Source of the DNA: Umbelopsis isabellina | Lineage: Eukaryota; Mucoromycota; Umbelopsidomycetes; Umbelopsidales; Umbelopsidaceae | Length of the DNA: 64,000 bases | Direction: 5' to 3' | Assembly (NCBI GenBank): GCA_016758905.1 | Contig: JAEPQZ010000011.1 | Span: 1 to 64,000, forward strand | Part shown: positions 11,312 through 27,252 of the stretch, piece after piece | Layout of the letters: the number at the start of each line of letters is the position of its first letter | How positions within the stretch are numbered: the first letter of the stretch is position 1 | Translations under genes and position numbers: made by a program | The notes under the pieces: model-generated | Told to the model about the DNA's origin: nothing | The model's database searches: none | Seen by the model: only the letters and a program-made list of their open reading frames with translations

Positions 11312-14300
11312 TTATATGCCGTGCTGATATGCTTTGATGATGCCGTCTGCACCACCACTGACAAGCCATGGCAATTTCTTGTGAAATTGCACACTAAGAA
11401 CACCCTCATCGGCCTTACGTCGGTGTGCCGTAAACTCTTGTAGGCAAGCTCTGGTAGTGCTAGAGATATCCCAAAATCGAATAGATCCGTCATGACCGCC
11501 TGATACCAAAGTAAGACCACTTTGATCAACATCAAGCGTCGTGACTCCATCCAGGTGTGCCGACATGGTGAAAACACATTTGCCTGAAGAAAGTCATATC
11601 AGTATGTACTTTACTGTAAAACTTCCAAGGCGACATTTATCTTACCGCTGTTAGTGTCGTAGAACTTGATGTGTTTATTTTCGTGTCCAGAGATAAGCAG
11701 CGGCAATGTTGGATGGGAAATGATCTTGTTGATTTGCGTGGAGAACGTATTGTCTGCACCACAAGTTAGTATTGACGCAACTGTATGCATTTATATATAT
11801 ATATATACATATCACTTGCCTGCTGAAGAATCGGCTTCTAATATTAAGACGACTTGGCCAGTCTCAACATCAAATATTTTGATATCAGCGCTTCTGTATG
11901 CGACAGCCAATTGCTGCAAATTGCTGTGGCAGAAATCCAATGACGTTGGGACAGGTAGAGTTCCTAAAGCCACATATTGTCAATAGTTGAAAACAAAGGA
12001 AGATGATAACATCAGCATTGTCATCTAGCTTACGTTGTTCATTAGCATATTCTTCAACCACTCCATTATATGCCCAGGTGCTTTTTAACAAATTTGAGCT
12101 TGATCCAGTATCCCATATCTTCACCGTTCCATCGGCAGAAGCAGACGCTAAAAGCGTAGAGTCCGTTATCGACGGCGGGAAAAGTTTGAAGTCCCATATT
12201 GCGTCAGTGTGTCCAATATAGGTTGTAATGTTCAAGGATGAATCTATATGTTATAAGAGCTGAAGGTTAAAACATGTGTGTTTGAACTTTAGAAATGAGA
12301 TTGCTTTCTTACCCACTGGGGCGTAAGGAGTTCTATCTGATGGTGGTAGTTTCCATATCCTTATCGTGGAATCCAAACTGGAGGAATACAAACGACCTTG
12401 TTCTGCTGATACCTCAACTTTTGTTACACCGAGCGTGTGTCCCCTATATGTTATGAGCGGGTCGGTATCTTCGTGTGGGTTCCTAATAATGTGATTTAGT
12501 ACAAATTTTATACATGTATCGAGTGGAGGGCTGCCTTTTACTTTTTTTGACCTCTAGCATCCTTTCCAAGAGACTGGTTTAAATCCCAAAGTTTTACGGT
12601 GCCATCATCAGAGGCTGAAGCGATCAACATAACATCAGCATGTAAGCTGACCGATCGCACTGAATCAAGATGACTAAACATTATGTTGGTCAGTATCGCA
12701 TGCTATACTGTAGTAGGTATCACGATAGAACTTACCCTCTAAGAGTATTCTTCACTCTCCACATTCTAGGCTTCTGCTCTGTCTCTGATTCTCCGGTCTG
12801 AAAAGAAAAACTTATCAGTCGTTGTGTGTTTATAACTTAAGTCAATATAGATGGCATACTTCGTTCGCAGCGTCGTTCGGCAGTTTCAAATTTTCTAACT
12901 CTTCAAGGTTCAAGTCTGAATGCGACCCCGGTTTTTCATCCGCTGCAAGTAGAGCTATAAGAATTGTATATTTCAGAATTACGTATACGTAAAACTGGTA
13001 CTTACGATGTATCATTCGTTCGGCATTCTTCATGAGCTTACGAAATTTGTCCTCACTAAGACTATATTTTTCTTTAACATCCTTTGCCTGAAAGAACGTT
13101 TAGTTAGATCCTGAATGACAGTTGTTTGAATAACACGATATACAAACCAATTGCTCGTCTTCACTCAGATACTTTGACTTTCCTGAAGCCTCTCCATCTT
13201 GAGCATGTTGCTTTCGCTCTTTTGCGATATTTATGACATTATTGAACATTGCAACCTCATCAACATTCGCCGGGACTTCTACATCTGGTATAGCAGACGG
13301 CGCATCGATTTCATTTTCTTCTTTTACTCTGAGGTCGTCATCTGAGACTGACGGACTGTCTGCAGGTTTAATTGATTCCTGCAGCTGTGTGGTTGATTGT
13401 GTCTGCTGGGATATTGCTTGAGCGCTAGCTGTCTCATTGTCCTTTTGTGAATGTCGTTTGGATATAAACCTGGAATCATCACGCATATGCTGGCTGAACA
13501 AATTTGGCTGGGAGAAACTTTTACTATATGGAAGTTCTGCCGTGGAGGAGAAGGCGGCGGTATATGGCAGTTTAGATGTAGAAGAAGCCAAATAATTGAT
13601 TTCTTGTAAGCATCTATGGAAAGGTATTGTATATTTAGTAATTCAGTATAGAAGTTGATGTGAAAGTGTTGAAGCTTACGATTTCAGCAATTCGCGGCTC
13701 CGAGTTTTAGCTTTGTCATCTATCGAATATTGTTGATTTGGTTTTTCTGGATTATCTGGTTTTAGTCCCTGTTCATTTGCATCTTTTAAGGAGCTGAGAG
13801 TTGGGGATGACGCTAGAAAATCATAACATAAGAAACTGCATACAACAAAGCATGAGCCATCATGATCAGGAGCTTACGAGGATTGGGTGAATCAACAGTG
13901 CGATTGAGCTCCTCCTGCTGTTGCAATGATCGGGTTTTTGGATTCATCATATACTTTTTCCTTCAGAGATATCGTCAGCTCCATCTTCTCAACTATGCCT
14001 ATACATTTATGCCCTACAAACCTCTCTTGGCGTAACGCGTATTCTAGCATTTTCACCCGTTTCATTAGATCTAATTTGAGATTGGCGAACCCTCGTCGTT
14101 CTCCTTCTAACATTGCTATGCGAGCCTAAAATTACGTTTATGGTCAGTGATATTCGCCATGTAGTTTCTCGTGCTTGCTGTATGATCCACAGGATGCTAT
14201 CAATGCATATCTGCGTCGTCATATCCGGTCTTTGTAGACACACATATTAAATTTTCAGCACTAGCGGAGCACTTACTTTATATTCTGCTTTCTCTATCTC

Positions 14301-14483
14301 CCATTCATTCCGCTCTCGTTCGAAGCGACGCCATTCTTGCTGGAGAAAATGCAATACGCCTGGTAAGGTATAGGTAGGCGATTGTGGAGACATAGATAAC
14401 GCTGGCGTGCTCATCGCTTCTTTCGCGTTAGACTCCCTGTCGTTGGTCGATCTTTGTACCGCTGAGGATCCTGTTTGCTGCAT
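11312..14483 (-). CDS. Striatin-family scaffold protein (STRIPAK)
   Basis: About ten exons on the minus strand. The first (14277-14483) and second (14022-14125) encode the conserved N-terminus: caveolin-binding-like [20 protein letters not shown] and coiled coil [36 protein letters not shown] middle part (about 13100-13960) has [14 protein letters not shown], then a Ser/Thr/Gln-rich linker. The C-terminal half (11312-12800) is a WD40 propeller with repeats such as [58 protein letters not shown], ending [14 protein letters not shown]. Striatins scaffold PP2A and GCK kinases in the STRIPAK complex, which controls fusion, growth and development in fungi. The domain order and length fit the family with no missing part. 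Confidence 0.92.
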
Positions 14484-14821
14484 CGTAATCGATGTACAAC
14501 AAGGCAGACAGTTGACGAAGTTGATCTTATGATCCTTGAGGCGAACTTCACTTGACTACCCATTTTGGAAGATGAGCTTGAAAGCTGAAGGTACCTACCG
14601 ACCAGTACGTCATCCGACAAAGACTTGATACGTTTCATAAAAATTTGAATTCCTGCAAGATTTAGTTGGATGTGGCGGGTTCTTTGAGAAGTATTCTCTG
14701 TAAAAGCTATATACCGTAGCCTGTCCATCATTTAGCGATATTTGGTGCAAAGTTGTGCTTTTTATTAGTATTCTACTATTATTTTGTACAATGGTGATTC
14801 GTGATATCAATGTTAAATCGG

Positions 14822-17800
14822 TCAATCATTATGTTGCAAGTGTTCAATAAACGACGAATATAGCTCAGGAGTTTTGCTCAAGGCTTGCTTTTCAGCGATA
14901 ATTTCTAGCACGGCATTTCCCGTTTCATCATATGCTACTTTGAGTAGTTGTCTGATAGCCATCTAGAATTCAAACGTTGTTATATAAGCAAGATGCCAAT
15001 GATGATATGTATACTAGGTGTAAAATATGCTCACCAGTGCTTGTTTATCGCCTTGCATATTGGACAACTCCACTTGATTTACAAGTGCAGAGGTCGTCGA
15101 ATTTTTTCCTTGGTCTGATAGTAACGGTAGTAAGGGTGATATACTATTATAAAGACACATTCGTACAGATTTTTTCTCATCATGAAAACGTTCCAATAAT
15201 GCAGAAAGGCATTCCTTCTCAACCTCGGCATCTATGTTCTGTCCAAAAGAGTGGTAATGCTCCATTAATGTGATTAACGCTGCTATCGTAAGTTCTCTAG
15301 TACGTTCGTCCGAGTGGTGTAAATTTTCTACCAAAGTCTTTTGTGAAAGCGTCATTTCCTCCTCTGTCAATACCGAAGCTCCTATAGAAATAGCTGCCTT
15401 CAAACAAACAGTTGTTTGTTGCCTTAACCTATCCTGAACAGCTAATGTGCTCGCTCCTGTATGTGGCTCTGATATGGCGAAGCAAGGCATCAAAAGTCCA
15501 TTGAAAATATATGCAAAGTAACGTTGGAATAGATATGCATCAAGGTCAAGACTATATAACTTAATACAGCATTGAACAGATCTATAAAGATATGTTAGCC
15601 AATTTCAGTCGATCGCTGCAGAAAATCAGAAGATCAATCTTACCTGATTCTAGTGCGGATACAAGAGCTATCTGTCTCTCTAGAATTTCCAGACTTGCTA
15701 GCCATCGAGCCAGCCCTCACTAATATTTCTACCAGTTGCTCTGGGACACCAACTTCTTCCAAAGCTTGAGAATTGATATGGTCTAACATGATTTCCACCA
15801 TACGCATGTTCACCGAATTATCGTTCCATTGCTCTGGTGGTTCACTTCGGGATAGGCGAAGTCCCTCAAGGATTGTTGGTAAATAATGCGCATATATAGC
15901 AGAGATTTCTTGAGCTGGGTGCTGCAATGCTCGGAATGTACTGAATACCATTTGTTCCGGAAACAAGTTAGGGCTTGAAAACGAAAAGTTGTTTAGTGAG
16001 ATACCATCCTTATGACTTTCTGTGTTGATGGAATTGATGGCCAGAAATTGAGTCCCGATGGTAATCACTTTGTATCGCAGTGCGTCGCTCAGAACCTCAT
16101 CAACTCTTTCGGCATATTTTGTAATTGAGTGGCATAACACAGCACAGGCATCTGTGACATTGAGCACTTGGTCTACTAGCTTTCTAGTGGTAGGAGCGCA
16201 TTTCAAAAAATCCAAGACTCTATTCAATGTATTGAGTGATACCGCATTTGGCGAGGAAAACTGGAACAACATCGATAGCAGCCATAGAGCCGTTGATGAA
16301 GATAGCCCCTTCTCCTGAATGGCAGGGTTGTTTGCGAATGGAAGCAAGATGTCGAGATAAAAGGTAGCATCTGGTATCTTGCTTGATATTGCTGCTATGA
16401 TGCCCTCGATCTATATGATATGAAATAGATAAGTTAATGACTCGCGCAGCTTATTTTCGCCGTCTCCCCTCTTGTCTGTTGATCTTGTAGTGTACCAACC
16501 TCAGCATTTACAAGTTTAGAGTCCTTTTCAACGGATTTTACGGTAGACAACATCACCAGGATGGTTCTCAATTGAGGTATGACATCGCTTTGGCTAGCAT
16601 ATTCCACGTACATTTTCAGAGCTTTAAGTGAAGTGCCACGGTTTTGATGAAACGGCAGACAAAGAGTATGTGATATAGATTTCAAACCCGATATGAATGT
16701 GTGATGAATGATATATGATAGACCTATGAGATTTTTGTGTAAATGTGGAAGCCTCATAGTAGTTCATTTCAATCTAAAATGCCGGAAGTTTACCAACCTA
16801 AGTTTTTGTCACTGGTTTGTAAGGAAGACTTATATTCTTGAAGAATTCCTGCTTCTTCCATGTCCTTTAAGCATACTAGGTCAACTTCGTCCAAACTTTT
16901 GAGCCCATTCTTGCGCACGGTCTCTATTTCATCTACTGCTAGCGCCATCAATACCGGCAAAAGGTCGCCTGCTAACGTGTATCGTTCTATTGGTGAGCTT
17001 AATATCAACCACTGATGTATGCAGTCGGATAGGGCTTCTCTGACAGCAGCAGAGTGATCAAAGGTCAACAACTCCATGATAGACTTCTCGTCTTCGTTCG
17101 GTGATCGTACTAAGGGTTTCAGTGCAGCTGAATTGACAAGCACTATGTGCTTGCTCACCTATATTTCGATGAAGTGGATCAGATAGATGATCAAAAGATC
17201 ACTCTAAGTTGCCTGTTGTATAAATACCTTCACGCCCAAAGTTCGCAATGCTGCATGTTTATGCCGTAGGATAGGTATGACTACCTCGGAGATCTTGTCT
17301 GCCCCGTAACCAATATAAGTTGATTTCATAGCTGCTAATGTAAGGAGAATGCTACAAGACTCTCTCTGCACTTCTGGATATCTATCCTTGATACCATTTT
17401 GAACGATGGATACTATATCATCCGCGGTCGTGGCTTTGATGGTGTTGCTGCTGCATTTGGTCAATACCAAGTTCAGCAAGCGCATGATACCATGCCGAAT
17501 CTCTTCCGACTCTTCAGCGGGAGTTCTCATGTTGCCATTGACACATACTCGCTCTTTACATAATGATATGGTATCATTGACTGCGAACGACGTGTCGATT
17601 ACTTTTTGCAATAGCTCATACAATAGCTCCAAACATTGTTCTCGACATTTTTCGACGTTATCATGTGCTATGCATCCCACAAAGAGATTCAAAGTATTTT
17701 TCAAGAAGGTATGTATAGCCTCCGGGGTGTCAAGTCGCTTTAAACTCTCGTCTCGCACAGTTTGAATTGCCCGACGTTTGGCGGATCTATCTACGGATTT

Positions 17801-17925
17801 GGCGTCTTGAAGAATGGACAAGGACGGTTGTAATATCTGCGAAGCCAGTCAAACAGTAGATCTCGTATTTGCATTTTTATTTTGTTTATTCTTACGTTCA
17901 AGGCATCAGTTATGTCAACACTCAT
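14822..17925 (-). CDS. HEAT-repeat protein, DNAAF5/HEATR2-like
   Basis: A large multi-exon gene made of HEAT repeats throughout. It starts MSVDITDALN at 17925 and ends IEHLQHND at 14822. Family signal is clearest in the first third: GIKDRYPEVQRESCSILLTL, ILRHKHAALRTLGVKV and, after an intron, AAVREALSDCIHQWLILSSP followed by LLPVLMALAVDEIETVRKNG. These align in order with the YPEV/CCS, HQHSKVR, VRRAV...WLL and LL..L.DE.PEVR blocks of vertebrate HEATR2. That protein is a cytoplasmic factor for preassembly of axonemal dynein arms. The rest, including 15640-16347 and 15014-15493, continues as helical repeats. Another HEAT-repeat function (tubulin or TOR-pathway cofactors) is possible. Confidence 0.65.
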
Positions 17926-18029
17926 GATCAGCGATCGCACACCACAAAAAAAAAAATGAACATGCAACGAGTTTTGCTAGGCAAAATGGTATGACTGGGT
18001 TATTTTATGCATCAACATTTTTCAAATAT

Positions 18030-20939
<2,910 letters not shown>

Positions 20940-21076
20940 TATGGATGAATAGAGAAGACCCGGGTGCTGAGCTGGTCTTTTTGATTTTTCAACAGCTGAA
21001 ATTTACTGCCGAATATCTCCAGTTGCCCTTCCCTTCTCCCACGCTTGTACCGGCTGGTTACATTGGTCGTTGTAAC
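20940..21076. promoter_or_regulatory. Bidirectional promoter, YAK1 / malonyl-CoA decarboxylase
   Basis: 137 bp separate the divergent start codons of YAK1 and the decarboxylase gene. The plus side has a pyrimidine-rich CCCTTCCCTTCTCCC shortly before the start at 21077. No TATA box is clear. Confidence 0.45.
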
Positions 21077-23302
21077 ATGTACTTGATAGCACGCAGCATA
21101 AGACCGAGGACTCTTTTGACAAGAGTATCCGTTGCAGCAAGGACATTGTCAAGTACTGGAGATTCACCACCGGTCCAACCTACCAACGTTCTTCGCTTTG
21201 TGGACGACTATTGGGCCATTATTTCCAACTATGTTCGGGAACCAGGTCTGACCGTAACTTCTATAATTTTCAAAAGAATATAATGGCAACCTTTCTCTGA
21301 CAAGTGATCTGCCTTACTTTATGTTACAGGCTTCTTTTCGTTTAGCTCTACGACTTCAAAATTGGCCATACGCGACACTGCTTTTATGCAGAAATTGCTC
21401 AGCACTGTCATTTCCGAAGACAACGCCTCGCCGGTCAAAGGTGATCTTATGCCTAGCGTTGTTGTTAAAAGTTGCTGCGAATTATACGAGGGCTTAGATC
21501 AAGTAAGTCGAGTATGCTACAAACAAAAGTTCACTTTTTCGACATATTTACCCTCTCCATGATTTAAGGATGAAAAAATCAAGTTTTTCGAGATTCTATC
21601 CCGCGACTTTGGTAAAACATGGCATATATTCGCAACCGTCCCATACTTAAAAACCTAGATTTACCAACATACTTATTACATAGGCGTGGATCGTAAATTA
21701 GCCGCAGCAGCATCATCTTCTTATTTGAAACTCGTCAGTTCAGAGGCAACTTCTGATGTAAAGTATTGCGGAATTTTCTGGCATATGATTGTACCACAGC
21801 GGAAGATATTAACGATACATTTTTTAAAGTCTCAGCTATGGAAGGCAGAGAATATCCTTAAAAATACCCTAGAGCCTTCTCATAGCAAGTTCTTTGACAG
21901 AGTAAATCAGCTTCCTGGTGGAATGAAATTTCTGGTTGATATGAGGGCAGACCTTTTGGTAAGTTGCTCTCACATAATCACTAATCTTCCGTATATACAT
22001 GATGCTGGCTATCCCTATATAGACTAAATTATTTGACATTTCTGTAGGAGATAATCGGTGCATACAAGCACAGACAAGACCAAATAGGACACCTCATATC
22101 TTTGGACGCCAGCATAAAATACAAGTTACAAAACTGGCTCTTTGGTTTTTTGAAGTTGGAAAGGATAACTTGGCAGAGTCCAGCGGTACTTTTGGAGAAA
22201 ATTGGCAGATATGAGGCTGTACATGCTGTCAAAGATTGGCGAGACATGAAGAGGTATGCTATAATTCTGTACCAGTGTGTGATATTCTTTTAAGGTTGCA
22301 GTATTTAATGATAGTGTCTTCGAGCAGACGTGTGGGCCCAAGAAGACGAGTTTTTGGATTCTTTTTCAACAATATGCCTACAGAACCGCTTGTATTTGTT
22401 CAAGTTGCGCTCGTGGATGCTATGTCAACATCTATTCAGAAGATCCTTACAGAAGATGATCTGACTACTCGCCAGGATCCCCAAAAACTCTCATGTGCGA
22501 CCTTTTATTCCATAACGACGCAGAGGGGATTGAACGGAATTAATCTGGGCAATTTCTTAATTAAGCGTGTGGTCCGGGACTTGAAGAAGGAGTTTCCCCA
22601 GATCCAAACGTTCGCTACTCTTAGTCCAATACCTGGGTTCCGTGGATGGTTACGAAACCAGGTGGAGATAAATGAAGATATTAGACGCGAGTTAGAAGGA
22701 GTAAATTATTTTGACTCTGCTCATGTAAGATTGCGATCCCATCTCATGGTTGGTCTGCTTATTGCAGAGATTTATGCTCTATTTTATATAGGAAATACTC
22801 GATACTGCTGATTGGATACGTGACCGCAAGAAGGCCGATGCGATAAAGCCGGTGCTTATGAGATTATGTGCCCAATATCTCGTGTCCGAGAGGCGGGGCA
22901 ATGTGGCTCTGGATCCAGTAGGCAAGTATCCCTTGAATAGCCGTATGTGACGACCTGGCTACTTACAATCCCTTCGTTCCTTTCAGCAAATTTCCACTTA
23001 AGAAATGGGGCTTGCGCACATCAGTTGAATTGGATGGCAGATACATCAGGTATATATAAGACTGCGGTTGCATATGAGTAAGGAACTCAGTGACTAACTC
23101 TACAAATGCAATAGACAAAGGCATTGCTGAATCATTTTCTATCATGGTTAACTACAACTACATGTTGGATCATATTGAAGAAAATAACGAGCAATATCTC
23201 GCTGGTGGAATAATTACTATTAGTGAACCTAAAGGTGAAAGTGCAAAGACACAAACATGGCTACGCAGTCGCATAGGGCATAATGTCAGGACGGTATCTT
23301 AG
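21077..23302 (+). CDS. MLYCD: Malonyl-CoA decarboxylase, mitochondrial
   Basis: Multi-exon gene whose product turns malonyl-CoA into acetyl-CoA and CO2. The N-terminus MYLIARSIRPRTLLTRVSVA is Arg-rich, without acids, and looks like a mitochondrial presequence. The helical domain follows (RDTAFMQKLLSTVIS, VDRKLAAAASSSYLKLVSSE). The catalytic GNAT-like domain has NNMPTEPLVFVQVALVDAMS, FYSITTQRGLNGINLGNFLI and ATLSPIPGFRGWLR; near the end VANFHLRNGACAHQLNWMAD and GIAESFSIMVNYNYMLDHIE. The Ser in FYS and the His in NFHL, catalytic in the animal enzyme, are present. It ends ...GHNVRTVS, with no SKL-type peroxisomal signal. The first exon ends at 21245 and the second starts at 21330. Confidence 0.9.
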
Positions 23303-23608
23303 AATCCCATTGACACCAAATAGATTGTAATTGTAGTGATCTGCCCATAATATGTCTAAAGATCATGTCAGCTTTGCGTCGACGCAAATAAATTTCTTAT
23401 ATATCATCCGGTCCCAATATGCGCTGTTTTGAAACCCAATTAGCGATTCAGAATATGGCAAAGAGTAAGTGATTTCCAATGTATATTGATAAGTTGTACT
23501 CAAACCAAACGCATTATTTGAGGAAAAAAAAATGACGAAGCAAGGTTGAAATGGAAAAATCTGATGTAGATAATGTATGATACAGGACTCGTATAACAAG
23601 TTTACGTT
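23303..23608. terminator. Convergent 3' ends (MLYCD and SEC17)
   Basis: About 300 bp between two convergent stop codons, A+T-rich, with AATAAATTTC at 23387-23396 on the plus strand. It should hold both polyadenylation regions. Nothing else is seen. Confidence 0.4.
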
Positions 23609-25045
23609 TACATTAATGATGGTTCTTCTCCCATACTCTTCTTTATCTTGAGAAGGATGCTGGTCTTCCAATTGTCAAGTTTGGTCTTCTCATCATACGC
23701 ATACACCTTTTGAGTGAAAAGATCGACCTCATCATTCTCCACGCATTCCACGATATCCTATCGAAGTGGTAGTGTGAGCACAGCTTCTTCCCATAATGTC
23801 ACTCCCCCTTTCCAAAAATAAACGCACCTGCAAAAATTCATGTTCCCGAGTGCTTTCAAAGGTGACATCCATATTGCAGTACTTCTCGATAGCCTGTCGG
23901 ACTCTCACAGTGTCCTAAACTCCCATGTCAACATATGCTAGAACACCAAGGTATGACTTGTAGTTGCCTTACCATTGTACATAAATGACAAAGCCCAGCT
24001 TTCAAAAAGTATTCTTTCACGGACCATTTCGTCAATTGGTTGTCAACAGAAGCCGCAGCTACACTTTCAAACTTCTCAATGGCATTGTCGTATTGGCCAA
24101 GCACAGCAGCAAGATGAGCTGCTTTGAGAGTGCATTTGCTCACCATCCTATTAAATTTGAAAGAAACTGGTCAAAACATGATGATGTGATTAATCCTCAC
24201 AAGTTGCGCAAATACTTACGCCGGTGAATCGTCTGCGAGGTATAGCTGTGCGGCATTGTCCCAGTTTTCCAATGCTCCTGGTAGATCGACCAAGTCGTTC
24301 TCGTATATCTCAGCGACTTCACTGTGATGCTTTGCTGCAATTCTGAAATTGGCCATTTCCTTATCGATTGCGATTGCTTCCTTTATCGCGGTGACAGCGG
24401 CTAAAATCAATAGGTCAGAATTCATTCCATATAACAAAAAATCCATGTCATCTTCAAAAGTGTGGATCCACCAACCTTCCGGCTTTGATTTCTTATAACA
24501 CTTTGAAGCATTCTCGTAATCACGGGAAGCTTCGAACCGTGCATCAGCTACCTTCTTATGCAGCTCTGCCGCTTTCATGAAAGCGTCTCCGGCGTCCACC
24601 CCTAATAGAGGTTGCAGATGGTTAGAAATATAATTTCTTTCCGTAAAAATCGTCATCCTCTGGTGATTATTCCATCTTTTAGTCGTGGTTCGCGTACTAT
24701 CATCAGTGCTTTCAAGCAGAATCCCCGTCCACGTCGAGATATAGTCTCCGAACTTCCATTGAGACACTTGATGAACCTTGGGAATTGTCACTTCTCTACT
24801 GATGTTTCTGGTATTGTGATCGAAATGCGTCCGTCCCACTATTGCTAACAAGATGCATTCTCACTGCCTCTCTGACTGCATTGCATGTAACCATACTTAC
24901 ATCTTTGTGCTAACTTGAATGTGTTGCCAGCTTTGGCATATAGGTCGGCAGCGTCTTCGTATTTATTGTTGCCACCAAAGAAACTCCATCCGTTGAGTTT
25001 CTTTTCGGCTTGCTGCATATACTCTTGAGCTTGTTGTTCTGACAT
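23609..25045 (-). CDS. SEC17: Alpha-SNAP (Sec17), vesicle fusion adaptor
   Basis: Multi-exon minus-strand gene. It begins [20 protein letters not shown], with [20 protein letters not shown] as in all alpha-SNAPs, and continues through TPR-like helical pairs: [60 protein letters not shown] and [20 protein letters not shown]. The C-terminus [20 protein letters not shown] carries the leucines that stimulate NSF ATPase. The protein binds SNARE complexes and recruits NSF/Sec18 for their disassembly. The start at 25045 matches the family N-terminus; no upstream ATG in frame is needed. The exon joint AQR-WVDAGDAF matches other alpha-SNAPs. Confidence 0.95.
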
Positions 25046-25310
25046 TAGCGTAGGTAAGTTGTTGTAAAGAGGCAAAGTTGAAGTATTGCCGATAAAAGCT
25101 TGCCCTCGTCATAGCGACGATTCGACGTATCGGAGTTTGAAGCCGCTTCACTGTGTTGGCTTGTGATGGAATACCTAAAACAGCAGTTGACAATAGCTCT
25201 TTAAACTTTCAGAGTGTACGTTTTAATAATGCAAAGATTCCTCTAAACGAGGTAGAGTTTAAGGATATTTCTCTATCCGTAATAAGTACTAAATGATACA
25301 TATGCTTCTA

Positions 25311-26897
25311 TTAATGTTTCTTCTCGGCAGTGCTTTTAGGTTGAATAGTAGGTGATTGGGTGTACAAAATCGTACCAATGAACACCAAAACTGAGCCATA
25401 TATCGCTCCTACTGCAAATGGATTGTTAAAGTAGACAATTGATATCACCAAGGAGGTAAACTTTCGCAAGTTGAGAACAAGATTGAGTGTGAGCGAACTA
25501 GACACTGCTGTCATACGATTCACACCAGATATGCAAACATATCTATAAAAAAAAAAGGTAATGCAGATTGATTGTGGTTAGCATTTTGTGGATTCGCATG
25601 TTGGGCACAGCATCAAAACTTACTGGGTCAAAACATCCATGATAAGATAATACCAGAGTTTGGGTATCTTAAACGCCGAGATGATATTGAAAGGGAATGC
25701 TGAAAGCAAGGAAGCTGCTATAGGAAGATGCTCAATGGCTTGAAGCGGCGATACCAACGCCGATTTGTTGTAAATGTCAAGCTGGGCCAGCAAGTCTTTG
25801 TAAAAGAACAGAAAAATGGGAAGTGAAAGGCAATGCTAATACAATAAAATCAGTATCCAGCAAATATCTTTTGATACCGCTACAGAGCGTTTTTAACTTA
25901 CTGTGTAAAACAAGCCTTCTCTCCAACATTTGCCATATTTCCTGTAAGTGACTTCCTGCAACAGGCCCAATCCTGCAGAGAGTATCATTGCCACACTCAA
26001 TATAAATATACCTAGAGCAAATTCATTGCCTGATGAAGAGGATTCTTTCTGTAATGTACAATATATGGGTCAAACATCTATTGATTTTCACTTCATGTTA
26101 CAAAGTAAATTTTTATTACCTTCTTCTCGGCACTAGTAGATGCGAGGGTAGCCCAAACAACACCAATAGTGACTAATACAACAGCTGTTATCTGTCCCTT
26201 AGAATATCTGTCAACCTGTTAGCCATCGATCATAGTTCCATCATGTGTTCCAATGTTCATCGTACACACCTTTTGTTCAATAACAGCCAGCCCATGATCA
26301 TATTAACAATCAGTCCGCCACTTCGAAAAATGATATGCAGCGGCATAGAAATTTCGAAGCCTAGGGCAATGTTATTCAAAGCTGAAACAAGGTAGAACAC
26401 AACAACTAGTATGATCCAGCGCTGGATTGGCACGGCCCTAGGTTTCAACGATGGTAAAAACGTTGGCCACCAGGTACCAGCTGGGCTCGGCCATTGAACA
26501 TGATATAACATTCCCTCCATTGCCACGAAGATAAATTGGCCCAGTGTAATCAATTGGCCTGAACAACAAAGTAACTTTAGCATAAGCGGGTTGCACAGGA
26601 TGAAATTTTCTGTGGACTATCCAAATCGAGTCGTTGGGATTGTGTGTTATCAATTACAAACATATATCTTACCACTTTTCGGGGCGTCACTATAGGAAAA
26701 AAACATCAGAAACAATTCTTTCGAGGTATAACGAGATTAGCGAATGACACTCACTTGACCAGGATTTCCAATGCAAAGACATTACTGCAACAACCACCAA
26801 AGATCAGGGACAATATAAGAATGTATTCGTTGGCAAAAAGCTGAAGCAGTGACTTCACGAATGAAGGCCGAGTATCGGTTGAACTTTCTGCTGCCAT
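25311..26897 (-). CDS. UDP-GlcNAc transporter, YEA4/SLC35B4 type
   Basis: Multi-exon minus-strand gene encoding about ten hydrophobic helices of the drug/metabolite transporter superfamily. Start at 26897 reads MAAESSTDTRPSFVKSLLQL; the first membrane part is YILILSLIFGGCCSNVFALE. Family marks include SGQLITLGQFIFVAMEGML, the Golgi-transporter-like ALGFEISMPLHIIFRSGGLI with GWLLLNKRYSKGQ, LGLLQEVTYRKYGKCWREGL, and near the end LTLNLVLNLRKFTSLVISIV with VYFNNPF. This pattern fits the SLC35B4/YEA4 group, which moves UDP-GlcNAc (and UDP-xylose) into the ER or Golgi for chitin and glycan synthesis. Substrate is inferred from the family. The tail STAEKKH is basic but not a standard KKXX signal. 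Confidence 0.87.
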
Positions 26898-27252
26898 TTT
26901 GGTTATAATGAAAGGAAAGGGATTTCGGCTTTATGAGTGGGAAGCCTGGCAGTGTTATTCGTTTAAGCAGGTTACGGTACAACACGGCAATCGAGGCGAA
27001 AAATGGGGAGAAATTAAAGGCTGGATAGTCCCGCTCAAACTTTAATGCTGCTGGTTGATCCAATCAAAAGTTAATGAAATACAAGCTCTGAGAGTTGAGC
27101 ACCTGGATCAACGTGATAGATTCAGTGAAATACATGCTCACAAGTTTGAGCATATTTCGGTTTTCTTTTTGGATTTATTATATAAATGATCAGGATGCAT
27201 GGACTGCTCTCAAGACAAAATCAAATTATTGTGTAGGTGGATGTGGGGGGTA
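26898..27252. other. Intergenic spacer, transporter promoter
   Basis: About 350 bp between two minus-strand genes. No ORF with a domain, no repeat and no obvious TATA element were found. Confidence 0.4.
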
